Assembly: GCA_036346395.1 (NCBI GenBank)
Contig: CM070594.1
Coordinates: forward strand, 29,731,385 to 29,795,384
Reading direction: 5' to 3'
From: Hsuehochloa calcarea
Taxonomy: Eukaryota > Streptophyta > Magnoliopsida > Poales > Poaceae
Length of the DNA: 64,000 nucleotides
The position numbers and the translations under genes were made by a program. How positions within the stretch are numbered: the stretch's first letter is position 1; every line of letters starts with the position of its first letter. Positions 43,324-53,224 of this stretch are shown piece by piece. Under the pieces are notes generated by a model. It searched no databases. It was not told where the DNA came from and saw only the letters and a list, made by a program, of their open reading frames with translations.

Positions 43324-44612
43324 GGTTATGAGGAGGAGCCACCTAATCCAGAGGCACCAGTTACGTGGTTAGAGTACACTCGTTTGCGTGAGATGCTGCA
43401 AAAACAGGTTCATGAAGGCGACAATGGCGTGCGCGATGAGCTCGGGGTGGTTCAGACAGGTCTGGACACCCTCGGAGAGGAGGTCACGTAGCTGCGCACA
43501 AACATCAATAATAACTTCCAAGAACTACGTGCCATGTTCGCACAACACAATCTTCATGGAGGTGCGCATGCTGACGACACAAGTGTGCAAGGCCCTCCGG
43601 CTGTCTTGCCCAATGAGACCACGGAGGCACGTGGCATTCGCGGGGATGAGGAGCGACGCCAGCACCAGGCGCGTCGCATGGCAGTGCCACCACACGCTGG
43701 AGTGGCAGCCGTGGTTCGCCCTCATACACAGGGGTATGGTCGCGGCAACTGCGACCACAATGGGGCCCAGGGTCGGGGCGCACCACTGGGTGCCCAAGGA
43801 GGAGGTGTGCATGGTGCACCTCGTAGCTGGGCTGATGAGGCCGAGCTTTGGGGCGACGACGATTTTTCGGTCAACAACTATGACGGCCGACAGCCCCACC
43901 ACCACAACAATATGCATCGACGTCGACACGACGACACTGAGGATTTTATCGCTAAGCCCAAATTTACTCTTCCTATATTTTCAGGTGGTACTAATGTGGA
44001 AGAATACCTCACTTGGGAGCTGAAAATTGATAAGCTGTTTCGGATGAACAACTACTCCAATGAGAAGAAGCTCGTACTTGCGTCCAATGGTTTGGATGGT
44101 TATGCCACACATTGGTGGGAACAGTTTGTTCGTAAGCGTATGGAGCGCCATGAGTTACCAGTTATTACTTGGGAGCAGATGTAGCGATTTGCGAGCACGT
44201 TTGTCCCCGCCATTACAAGCGTTCCCTATTTGAAAAGTTGACCGGGCTGTGACAAGGTTTGAAATCAATTGATGAATATCATAAGGAGATGGAGACCGTC
44301 ATGATACATGTAGATGTTCGCGAAAATGAAGAGCAGACAATGGCGAGATTTCTAGCTGGCATGAATTATGCTGTCAAGCGCATTGTCAATCACCATCCCT
44401 ACGATGATATGATCGAGTTGCTACACCAAGCACGCGAAGCTGAGCGCCAAGTGATTGAAGATGCACGGTTTGCTGCCCGTTCATGTTCTTCAACCAGTCC
44501 GGGACATTCATATCACAAAAGCACTCCGGCCGGGAGTAATTCAGCGATGCGCAGTTCCGCAAGTAAGAAGCCGGAGAGTACTCACCAGCGCACCGACCAG
44601 CGGTTCCCGTAG
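43324..44612 (+). pseudogene. Gypsy-A Gag (structural protein), broken
   Basis: The frame picks up at GGTTAT (43324), reading GYEEEPPNPEAPVTWLEY. A TAG lies at 43489-43491; the same frame then runs 43534-44184 with a coiled-coil-like start and the Retrotrans_gag core FTLPIFSGGTNVEEYLTWE, KKLVLASNGLDGYATHWWEQ. A stop at 44182 and frame changes lead to 44259-44612 (DEYHKEMETVMIHVDVREN, MARFLAGMNYAVKRIV), the second half of the core. It would build the virus-like particle. The Copia insertion upstream already separates it from its start codon. Confidence 0.88.
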
Positions 44613-44629
44613 CCAGCACGGCCTCGTCT

Positions 44630-45688
44630 ATGGGGTCGACAGGCCGTTCACGGGATATCATTTGCCACAAGTGCAAGGGCATTGGCCACTTTCAGAGGGA
44701 CTACCTGAATGTCATAACTATGCTTATAACAGAGGAGGGTGGTTATATTTCAGCTAGTGATGACGAGTCGCCTGATGCACAGCCAGTCTTGCACAGTGAT
44801 GACATAGAACAATGTGAATGTGATCCAGAGTTTCCGAGCACTGAGCAGTATTCCATTGTTTGCACACCCAAGGTGCTTAGTGTGATGCCATCGCCGTCAC
44901 TCGAACAACGGTGCAATTTATTTCAGACTTGGGCAAAGCTTGATCAGGGTAAGGTGTGCAAAGTGATTATTGATGGCGGGAGTTGCCACAATTTAGCCAG
45001 TAAAGACATGTGTCATAAGTTGGGTTTGAAGTATTTGCCGCATCCACGTCCTTATCATGTGCAATGGTTGAGTGACAAAGAGGAAGTGAAGGTGAAATAT
45101 ATGGTGCGTGTGACGTTTTCTATTGGAAAGTACACTAGTAGTGTGGATTGCGATGTTGTGCCCATGACGGTGTGTCACTTGCTGTTGGGACGGCCATGGC
45201 AATATGATTGTTCCACTGTGCACTATGGACGTACAAATCGCTACACTTTTAGATGGAACAATGTGGAGATCATCTTGAAACGGCTTACCCCGGGACAGAT
45301 TGTGAACTCTTATATGCAGAAAAATGAGATGCACGTGGAGAGTCCGCAAGAGCAAGCCAATCAATCAAAGAAACACAAGGGAGAGAAGAACTTGGTCATG
45401 TTAGCTACCAAATTCGAGATGCGAGAATTCAGCAAGGATCCCAATTTGGTGCACTTTGTACTACTGTACAAAGACATATTGTTTTCAACTAATGACTTCA
45501 CTTCTCTTCCTAGTGGTATTGCTTGTGTTTTGCAGGAATTCGGCGACGTCTTTCCAGAGGAGGTACCAGCTGGGCTACCACCAATCCGCGGGATTGAACA
45601 TAAGATTGACTTGATTCCAGGAGCGTCGCTACCAAACCGACCACCGTACCGCACCAACCCCGAAGAAACCAAGGAAATTCAAAAATAA
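44630..45688 (+). pseudogene. Gypsy-A zinc knuckle, protease and start of reverse transcriptase
   Basis: CHKCKGIGHFQRDY near 44660-44705 is a CCHC knuckle whose last Cys is replaced by Tyr. After an acidic linker, VIIDGGSCHNLASKDM is the retropepsin active site (DGG in place of DSG, as in many plant Gypsy elements), followed by the flap and the CHLLLGRPWQYD block. The segment ends with EEVPAGLPPIRGIEHKIDL and PPYRTNPEE, the entry of the reverse transcriptase, and a TAA at 45686-45688. From here to 48730 all of pol lies in one frame with only four stops. Confidence 0.88.
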
Positions 45689-46420
45689 GTACACGAACTT
45701 CTCTCCAAAGGGTACGTTCGTGAAAGCTTAAGCCCTTGTGCTGTTCCTGTTATTTTAGTTCCTAAGAAAGATGGTTCATGGCGTATGTGCGTAGATTGTA
45801 GAGCAATTAATAATATCACTATTCGATATCGTCATCCAATACCTCGCTTAGATGATATGCTAGACGAACTAAGTGGTGCTGTTATTTTCTCTAAAATAGA
45901 CTTGCGTAGTAGTTACCATCAAATTAGGATGCATGAATGAGATGAGTGGAAAACAGCATTTAAAACGAAATTTGGTTTTTATGAGTGGTTGGTCATGCCT
46001 TTTGGTCTAACTAACGCACCTAGTACTTTCATGCGCTTAATGAATCATGTTTTAAGGCATTTCATTAGTAAATTTGTGGTTGTGTACTTTGATGATATTC
46101 TGATTCACAGTCGCACTGAGTCTGAGCACTTTGACCATATTAGACAAGTTCTACAAGTTTTACGCGATGCTAGGCTTTTTGGTAACTTAGATAAGTGCAC
46201 CTTTTGTAAAGATCGTGTTATTTTCTTGGGCTATGTTGTGTCTGCGCAAGGAGTTGAAGTAGATGAGTCCAAAATTGAAGCGATTAAAAATTGGCCAACT
46301 CCTGTATACGTAAGTCAGAATAGGAGCTTTCATGGTCTCGCCGGTTTTTATCGGTGCTTTGTTAAAGATTTTAGCACCGTCGCTGCCCCATTGAATAACC
46401 TTACTAAAAAAAGGTGTTGA
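45689..46420 (+). pseudogene. Gypsy-A reverse transcriptase
   Basis: Same frame as upstream. Shows VPVILVPKKDGSWRMCVDCR, IPRLDDMLDELSGAVIFSK, MPFGLTNAPSTFMRLMN and the catalytic VVVYFDDILIHS (46077-46112), then KCTFCKDRVIFLGYVVS, the standard RVT_1 blocks. TGA at 45938-45940 interrupts between the finger and palm motifs. A TGA at 46418-46420 comes from one extra A in an A run, which is then offset by one missing G a few bases on. Confidence 0.92.
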
Positions 46421-46920
46421 ATTTGTATGGGGGTAGCGCAAGAAAATGCTTTTGCTGAACTTAAGAAACGCTTGACTGAAGCACCGTTGCTTGTTTTACC
46501 TGATTTCACTAAATTTTTTGAAATTGAGTGTGACGCCAGTGGATTGGGTATTGGCGGTGTTTTAATGCAAGACAGTCGACCAGTAGCTTATTTTAGTGAG
46601 AAACTGAATTGTGGTCAATTGAATTATCCGGTCTATGACAAAGAGCTTTATGCGTTAGTGCGTGCATTAGAAACTTGGCAACACTATTTATGGCCCAAAG
46701 AGTTTATTATTCATTCTGATCATGAGGCATTGAAGTATTTAAAGGGCCAAGCAAACCTGAACCGTAGACATGCCAAATGGGTCGAATTCATTGAGTCATT
46801 TCCTTACATTGTGAAATATAAGAAGGGAAAGGAAAATGTGGTAGCTGATTCTCTTTCGAGGAAAAGTGTGCTCTTAACTCAATTAGGAGTGCAAGTTCCT
46901 GGTTTAGAGAGTTTACGTGA
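46421..46920 (+). pseudogene. Gypsy-A RNase H domain
   Basis: Reads FAELKKRLTEAPLLVLPDF, FEIECDASGLGIGGVL (catalytic Asp region), FSEKLNCGQLNYPVYDKEL (Glu), FIIHSDHEALKYL (Asp) and the tail KGKENVVADSLSRK. Removes the RNA strand after reverse transcription. Open without a stop here. Confidence 0.9.
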
Positions 46921-48156
46921 TTTATATGCTTATGACCATGATTTTTCTGTTCCTTATGGACATTGCAAACCGGGAAAAGGCAGGGATAAATTTCATATCC
47001 ATGATGGGTTTTTGTTTCGCACTAACAAATTATGTGTTCCAGAATCCTCTGTGCGTTTGCTATTATTGCAGGAATCACATGCAGGTGGATTGATGGGACA
47101 TTTTGGACGTGAGAAGACATTGTCTATGCTGAGCGATCATTTTTATTGGCCTAAGATGAGGCGCGATGTGGAACGGTACGTGCAGCGATGCATTATTTGC
47201 CACAAAGCGAAATCGAAGTTGAATCCACACGGTTTGTATACCCCTCTACCTGTTCCCAATGCACCATGGGAGGATATTAGTATGGATTTTGTTTTAGGAC
47301 TGCCTAGAACTAAGAGGGGGAGAGATTCTGTTTTTGTCGTTGTGGATCGTTTTTCAAAGATGGCACACTTTATTCCGTGCCATAGGAGCGACGATGCGTC
47401 GCATATTGCTGACTTATTTTTCAGGGAGATCGTGAGACTACATGGCGTGCCGCAGACTATTGTGTCGGATCGTGACATGAAGTTCATGAGTTACTTCTGA
47501 AAGACACTTTGGGGTAAATTGGGGACGAAATTGTTATTCAGCACAACTTGTCATCCCCAAACTGATGGTCAAACGGAGGTGGTGAACCGCACACTTTCGA
47601 TGTTACTTCGGATCATGATCAAGAAGAATCTACGCGGGTGGGAGGATTGTTTGCCGCACGTAGAATTCGCCTATAATCGGGCTGTGCATTCCACTACGCA
47701 GATGTGTCCTTTTGAGGTAGTGTATGGTTTCAAGCCCTTTACGCCGCTTGATTTGCTACCGCTTCCCAGTCAACACCATACTCACATGGAGGCATCCAAG
47801 CGAGCTGAGTTTGTGAAGAAATTGCATCTCAAGACAAAAGAAGAGATAGAGCGCAAGGTTAAGTACTATGCTGAGAAGGCGAACAAGAAGAGAAAGAAGA
47901 TGACTTTTCAACCAGGTGATTTGGTGTGGGTACACTATCGCAAGGATCGTTTTCCAGAACGCCGCAAGTCCAAATTGCTACCGCGAGGTGACGGGCCTTT
48001 CAAGGTGCTTGCGAAGATCAACGACAATGCCTACAAGATAGAGCTTCCTGGCGATGACTATGGTGTGAGCCCTACGTTCAATGTCGCTGATTTATCACCT
48101 TTCTTTAGTGGTGACGATCCAGCATCGAGGTCGACACCTTTTCAAGAGGGGGAGGA
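46921..48156 (+). pseudogene. Gypsy-A integrase
   Basis: HHCC zinc domain: HAGGLMGHFGREKTLSML followed by CIICHKAKSK. Catalytic core: DISMDFVLGLPRTKRGRDS (first Asp), TIVSDRDMKFMSYF (second Asp), then TGA at 47498-47500, and CHPQTDGQTEVVNRTL (Glu) at 47548-47595. C-terminal part: YNRAVHSTTQMCPFEVVYG and FQPGDLVWVHYRKDRFPERR, a GPY/F-like module (DGPFKVLAKINDNAYKIEL). No chromodomain follows; the frame passes the polypurine tract and continues into the LTR. Confidence 0.9.
48144..48156 (+). other. Gypsy-A polypurine tract (inside the coding frame)
   Basis: AAGAGGGGGAGGA directly before the 3' LTR. It is translated in the pol frame as part of QEGEDD. Confidence 0.88.
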
Positions 48157-48730
48157 TGATGAGCGCATCTCTAACACTTATACATTTCCTCCTATTGGTG
48201 GTGATACACATATTGATCTCCAAGCCATAAGTGAGGCTACAAGTAATACAAGTGCAGAAGTGTTTGTTGGTCCACTAACAAGAGCTAAAGCTAAACTTAT
48301 AAATCAACATGTGCTTTTGTTTCTTAATGAATCTTCTGTTGTCATTGATCATAATTGGGTACTACCTCATGCAAATGTTTTGTGCATTCTAATGTTTGAA
48401 CATTTTGAAGACTTAGAAACCAAGAGGGAAGCCGGAGCCAAAGCAATGGAGGAGAAGCTCGTGGGAGACAAGCAAGGGGAGAAGCCCAAGAATCCAAGTC
48501 AAATTCGAAACTTCCACAAGCCCAACCAAATTCAAACTCGGAATCAACTCAGAATTCAATTTGGATTCGGAATCAGCCTCAAATTCGGATTCGGAATCAG
48601 CAGGACAGTCCGGAGTAAAAAGGCCATAACTTTCTTATACGAAGTCCGATTTGGGTGTTTTTGGGCTTGTTGGAAAGCTAACTTCAAGCCCGATCCAATG
48701 GATCATTGCCCACTCCGAAATTCCTACTGA
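48157..48730 (+). CDS. polyprotein tail encoded inside the Gypsy-A 3' LTR
   Basis: The integrase frame (47519 onward) enters the LTR with no stop and stays open for 191 more codons. Its first 80-90 residues include DTHIDLQAISEATSNTS, FVGPLTRAKAKLINQHVL, HNWVLPHANVLCILMFEHF. The same peptide is present in the 5' LTR (to 30555) and, diverged, in the Gypsy-B LTR. Similarity at protein level in three places suggests it was a real pol C-terminus. Beyond about 48470 the frame is basic and repetitive (repeats of FGFGIS / IRNQ type) and may be non-coding. Confidence 0.6.
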
Positions 48731-49236
48731 GTCAAAAGATATGACCGAAAAAATATGACAGTTGTAAAATTAGAGTTTCCTTTTTGTTTTAGATTGAGTC
48801 GGAATTGGAGTAGGAGTTCTAATTCCAAATTAGAGTAGGAGTAGGGCCTCTTGGCCATCCATGAGGAGGAGAAGGGGCACTATATATTGAGTGTTAGACC
48901 CCTATTGTAACCTCAGACCAGTTTGTGCATAAGAATAGAAACATAGCTATTGCTTGTTCTTTCGAAACCAGAGTTCATGCGAGGACTTTGAGAGAGGATT
49001 AGGTGATCCATTGATTCATTCTACAATACAAGGTCAAGCTGTCGTTCCATTGGGAATTGGGGAGTTGGCGATCGTCGTTCGTGGTCTCGCGACGATCAAC
49101 TATCCGGTGTGTTTTGGGCGTATTCCAAAGAGTTGAGGGTTCGTGCATTGGCGCGAGTGTTCAGCTAGCGACATCGTCTACTTCGCATCAGTTATCCACG
49201 GTTCCTCACCGAGAAGATCGGGCATCCCCCGTATCA
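48157..49236 (+). repeat. Gypsy-A 3' LTR (1080 bp)
   Basis: Partner of 30093-31173; TATATAT at 48881-48887. Ends GTATCA at 49236 followed by TSD GTAAA. Confidence 0.93.
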
Positions 49237-49241
49237 GTAAA
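49237..49241. repeat. TSD GTAAA, right of Gypsy-A
   Basis: Matches 30088-30092. Confidence 0.93.
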
Positions 49242-51743
49242 GAGTATGCAGACATGCATGTATGTCCCGTGTGCAAAGCATCCCGATACAAGCGTAAGAA
49301 TACTGCTAATGCGAAGCAAGTATCTCTTGCTAAGATATTGTGGTATCTGCCTATGATCCCACGTTTGAAGCATTTATTTGCGAACCGAAAGGAGGCAAGA
49401 TTGATGCGTTGGCACTCGGAGGAGCGTAAGAAAGATGGGAAGCTCAGACACCCTACTGATTCTGCCTAGTGGAGAAACTTCCATCGGAGCTTTGAAGAGT
49501 TCGGTGCGTAACCGAGGAACATAAGGTTAGGGTTGAGTACGGATGAAATGAATCCTTTTGGTAACATGAGCAGCCGACATAACACCTGGCCAGTGAATCT
49601 ATGTATGTACAACCTTCCTTCTTGGCTGTGTATGAAGCGGAAATACATTTTGATGTCACTACTTATCCAAGGGCCGAAGCAACCTGGGAACGATATTGAT
49701 GTGTGCCTAGCATCATTGCCGGAAGATCTTGTGACACATTGGAACGAAGAGGTACAAGTATGGGATGCGTACAAACGAGAGAACTTCACTTTACGCGCCA
49801 TGTTATTCTGCACCATCAATGATTTTTCTGCCCTTGGTAACCTGTCGGGGTTCAGTACAAAATGAGCCAAAGCCTGTCCGCACTGCTTAGATGGTACCTA
49901 GAGTGTATGGCTGAACAACTTGCGCAAAGCTGTGTATATGTGTCACCGTAGGTTCCTTCCCAGGATTCACCCATACCGCAAGATGAAGAAACAATTCGAC
50001 GGAAATAAGGAGGACGGTTCAGCTCCAAGGGCTTTTAGAGGGAAAGAGGTCTATGATATAGTTAAGGATGTCGATGTTGTGCTTGGAAAGGGACGTAAAT
50101 TAAGTACCCCTTAGAAAAACATCTGGAAGAAGCGGTCAATTTTTTGGGACCACTTAGAAGTTCGCCACTGCATCGACGTCATGCACGTGGAGAAGAATGT
50201 ATGTGATAGCTTGATTGGTCTCTTACTGAACATTAGTGGCAAAACAAAAGACGGTGTTAACGCACAGCGTGACTTAGTTGATATGAACATAAGAACCGAG
50301 TTACCGAAAGAGACCGATAAAGGACGAACGTACCTTCCCCCAGCTTGCTACACTTTGTCCAAGGCTGAGAGAAATGAGCTGTGTCAAAGCTTGCATGGTG
50401 TGAAAGTTCCGTCCGGTTACTCCGCCAATATTAAGAAACTTGTTTCCATGAAAGATTTGAAATTAATTGGTATGAAGTTCATGATTGTCGTGTGCTGATG
50501 AAACAGATGCTTCCTGTTACAATTAGGAGTATCTTACCAAACAAGGTCCGAGTGGCAATCTTTAGGCTGTGTTATTTCTTTAACTCAATTGCTCAGAAGG
50601 TCATCGATCCCAAAGGACTCGACGCTCTGCAGGCCGAGGTGGTGACGACTCTATGTCATCTTGAGATGTATTTCCCTCCGTCATTTTTTGATATCATGGT
50701 CCATCTCATTGTTCACCTTGTGAAAGAGATAAAGATATGCGACCTGTGTTCCTCGTCATATGTACCCTTTCGAGAGATACATGAGAATTACAAGTCCTAC
50801 GTGCGGAATCGATCTCTACCGAGGGCGATATCATCGAAGGTTATGCAACCGAAGAGGTCATTGAGTTCTGCGTCGACTACATGGCTCAGGTGGAACCGAT
50901 AGGTGTGCCTCTATCTCGTCACGAGGGGAGACTGGAGGGTATCGGGACCATCGGGAGGAAAGCAATCACTCCCGATCTAGATACATACGCGCATGCCTAT
51001 TTCACGGTCTTGCAACACATGACCCAAGTGTCCCCGTACATCGACGAGCACAAAGACATGGTACGCCAATGTAATCCGCACGGTCGGAGGTTTGGATAAC
51101 AAGAGAGCACAACCGTCGTTCAACGAATGGTTAAAGATGCGATTCACTTGGAGGTCATCAAGTGATGAAACGCTGCTATGGTTGGCCAAAGGACCAAAAT
51201 TTACAATTGTGACATGGCAAGGATACGACATAAATGGGTACACGTTTTATACTACAACTCAGGATAGGAAGAGCACAGTCCAGAACAGCGGTGTCCGCAT
51301 AGATGCATTTCACGAGGGGTTCAATGCCGCGGGGACACGCGAGTTGAACTCGTACTATGGGTTCGTAGAGGAGATTTGGGAGCTCGACTATGTACTTTTC
51401 AAGATCCCCCTGTTTCGATGTCATTGGGTTAAACTTTCACAGGGTGTGAAGGTCGACAAGTACGTTGGACCTCAAACGTGTCAGATACAAGGACGAACCA
51501 TTCGTACTCGCTAAGTAAGTTGTTCAAATTTTTTATGTAACGGACCCAGCAAATTAGAACCACTACTTAGTTCTTCATGGGAAAAGAAGGATTGTCGGAG
51601 TTGAGAATGTCGTGGATGAGGAAGAGTACAATCAATTTGACGAGTTACCTCCTTTCGGAGACGGCATCAGACTGGAGGAAGAACCCAGTGAGGAAGCTAG
51701 CTATATGCGTGTCGATCATCATGAAGGACTATATTTTAATTAA
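49242..51743 (+). pseudogene. CACTA-2 TNPD/tnp2-type transposase, 3' part
   Basis: Resumes in phase with 30092: EYADMHVCPVCKASRYKRKN (Cys pair), PRLKHLFANRKEARLMRWH, NPFGNMSSRHNTWPVNLCMY and KRENFTLRAMLFCTINDF (Transposase_21/tnp2 core, 49533-49865), MHVEKNVCDSLIGLLLNISG and DLVDMNIRTELPKET (50181-50498), KVRVAIFRLCYFFNSIAQ and EMYFPPSFFDIMVHLIVHL (DUF4218-type, 50492-50902), then RAQPSFNEWLKMRF, YDINGYTFYTTTQDRKS and WELDYVLFKIP (DUF4216-type, 51092-51514), ending HHEGLYFN and TAA at 51741. Stops and about six frame changes are present. The pieces show what CACTA-1 has lost. Confidence 0.88.
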
Positions 51744-52436
51744 GCATGTATTCCATTGTAATTTGATGTTAACATGTGTTATGGACTTGTCATCTCTAAT
51801 GTTGATGTTAATGCGGACTTGTTAGAGTTATCAACTTGTTGAGAATATCATCTTTGAAACCTTGTTGGAAATGCACACAAATGGGCAAATGTGTTTTGTC
51901 ATTTGAGCAAAGTTAAAAGTGCATTGCTTCTGTGGCCTGGCGGTCTGACCGGCAATTAGTTGTGTTTCAAATGTATGAAAATGAGGATAAATTAAAACTT
52001 TTGGATGCATCCTTGTTGTCATTTGAATTCTCTAGAATTTATCTCCTTGAAATGTGGACTTCAAATTCAATTAAGGTTATTGACTCGAAGTGTTGCAATT
52101 CAAGGTATTCTAGTCAAACCTTGTGATCATCCTCGGAAAATATTTTTTCTAAATTCTTGATCATCTGGGTAACCTCCCTGAGAAATTTCATAATTTTTAG
52201 AAATTATTTGCTATTTCTTAAGGGCTGGTCATACCTGTTGTCTCCTTGGTCAAACCCCCTATCCAGCAGCTTGTGAATTTTCTAGCGGGTAATGCACTGC
52301 ATGAGAAATTCTGGAAAATTCATACACGATTGATCTTGAAGTCAGGATCACTTAGTAAAAATTTTAGAATTTTTGGAGCTGTGGGGCTACCTCTGGAAAT
52401 TCCCAAATCATCTCAACCTTTGAATTCAAAATCCCA
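51744..52436 (+). other. CACTA-2 inter-gene spacer
   Basis: AT-rich and non-coding. The first 40 bases match CACTA-1 just below 5471 on the minus strand; after that the two differ. Confidence 0.5.
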
Positions 52437-52980
52437 AAGCCTGGATTGAGTGGCCGATCGGACCGGCCGATCGCCCCTTTCACTTGAATTGTTCGATTTG
52501 GATATCAACGGCCTGGATTGAGTGGCCGATCGGACCGGCCGATCGCCCCGTTCACTTGAACTGTTCGATTTGGATATCTACGGCTTGGATTGATTACTCA
52601 CATCACAGACGGCTACATTAAAGAACTGCTGTGATGTTTAGGGTTATCACAGACAGTTCTTTAATAGAACTGTTTGTGATGTTATAGTTATCATAGACGG
52701 TTCTTTTATAGAACCGTCTGTGATAAATCACTGTTCCTCGGGCTCGAACCCAGTCCAGATCTCGTACCCGTTCGGACCACTCGGGCCTTCCCGCCCCTTT
52801 CACTTGAACTGTCCGATTTGGAGATCACGGCCTGGATTGAGTGACCGATCGCCCCTTTCACTTGAACTGTCCGTTTTGGATATCAACGGCCTGGATTGAG
52901 TGGCCGATCGGACCGGCCAATCGCCCTGTTCACTTGAACTGTACGATTTGGATATCAGCGGCCTGGATTGATTACTCACA
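52437..52980. repeat. GGCCTGGATTGAGTGGCCGATC repeats (about 70-75-bp unit)
   Basis: Unit: GCCTGGATTGAGTGGCCGATC, then GGACCGGCCGATCG, CCCCTTTCACTTGAACTGT and CGATTTGGATATCAACG. Copies start at about 52438, 52511, 52829 (shortened) and 52890. A larger segment (unit end plus GATTGATTACTCACATCACAGACG) is present at about 52573 and again at about 52957, so about 380 bp was duplicated. The GACCGGCCGATCG core is self-complementary. Confidence 0.75.
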
Positions 52981-53190
52981 TCACAGACGACTCTATTAAA
53001 GAACCGTCTGTGATGTTTATGGTTATCACAGACGGTTGTTTAATAGAACCGTTTGTGATTATTTATCACGAGCATGCTTCTATTAAAGAACCGCTGCGTG
53101 ATGTTGTAGATTATACGCACGGTTCTTTAATAGAACCGCTCAGCGATAATCATCACGCACGGATCTATTAAAGAACCGCTCGTGATGTTA
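52600..53190. repeat. subterminal-type repeats inside CACTA-2, upstream of its second gene
   Basis: About fifteen TATCACAGACGGTTCTTTAATAG / TATTAAAGAACCGTCTGTGAT units, the same word family as the element ends, in facing pairs. They run up to a TATATAA box at 53194. No CACTA terminus is visible around them, so they are not simply the end of a nested element. Those from 53065 onward show the CGAGCACGG/CGCACGG variants found in CACTA-1. Confidence 0.75.
52741..52784 (-). other. tRNA-like A-box/B-box pair (possible SINE relic)
   Basis: On the minus strand CCGAGTGGTCC (52774-52784) resembles a pol III A-box and GGGTTCGAGCC (52741-52751) a B-box. They are about 22 bases apart, too close for a tRNA gene, and no acceptor stem can be drawn. 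A truncated SINE is possible; chance is not excluded. Confidence 0.3.
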
Positions 53191-53193
53191 GTC

Positions 53194-53200
53194 TATATAA
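53194..53200 (+). promoter_or_regulatory. TATA box for the second CACTA-2 gene
   Basis: TATATAA immediately downstream of the internal repeat block. About 30 bases on begins a C-rich leader (53225-53443) typical of a plant 5' UTR, with a GTGAGC donor-like site at 53444. Start-site use is inferred. Confidence 0.5.
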
Positions 53201-53224
53201 GTGCTCCGCTCAATTGTTGCCCTA

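Larger units (their letters stand above)
30093..49236 (+). mobile_element. Gypsy-A: Ty3/Gypsy LTR retrotransposon with nested Copia
   Basis: LTRs at 30093-31173 and 48157-49236 (TGATGAG...GTATCA), TSD GTAAA, tRNA-Met-type primer site, polypurine tract, and a gag-pol with the order Gag, zinc knuckle, protease, reverse transcriptase, RNase H, integrase (Ty3/Gypsy order). Without the Copia insert (10936 bp plus a 5-bp duplicate) it is about 8.2 kb. The Copia element sits in codon 4 of gag. Pol has four in-frame stops. I see no chromodomain, and I do not assign a named lineage. Confidence 0.95.

Noticed and set aside
48000..48156. Chromodomain at the end of Gypsy-A integrase
   Set aside because: The sequence after the GPY/F-like module is short, acidic and runs straight into the LTR; no chromodomain motifs are seen.
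52741..52800. tRNA gene candidate
   Set aside because: A- and B-box words are too close together and no cloverleaf or acceptor stem can be drawn.
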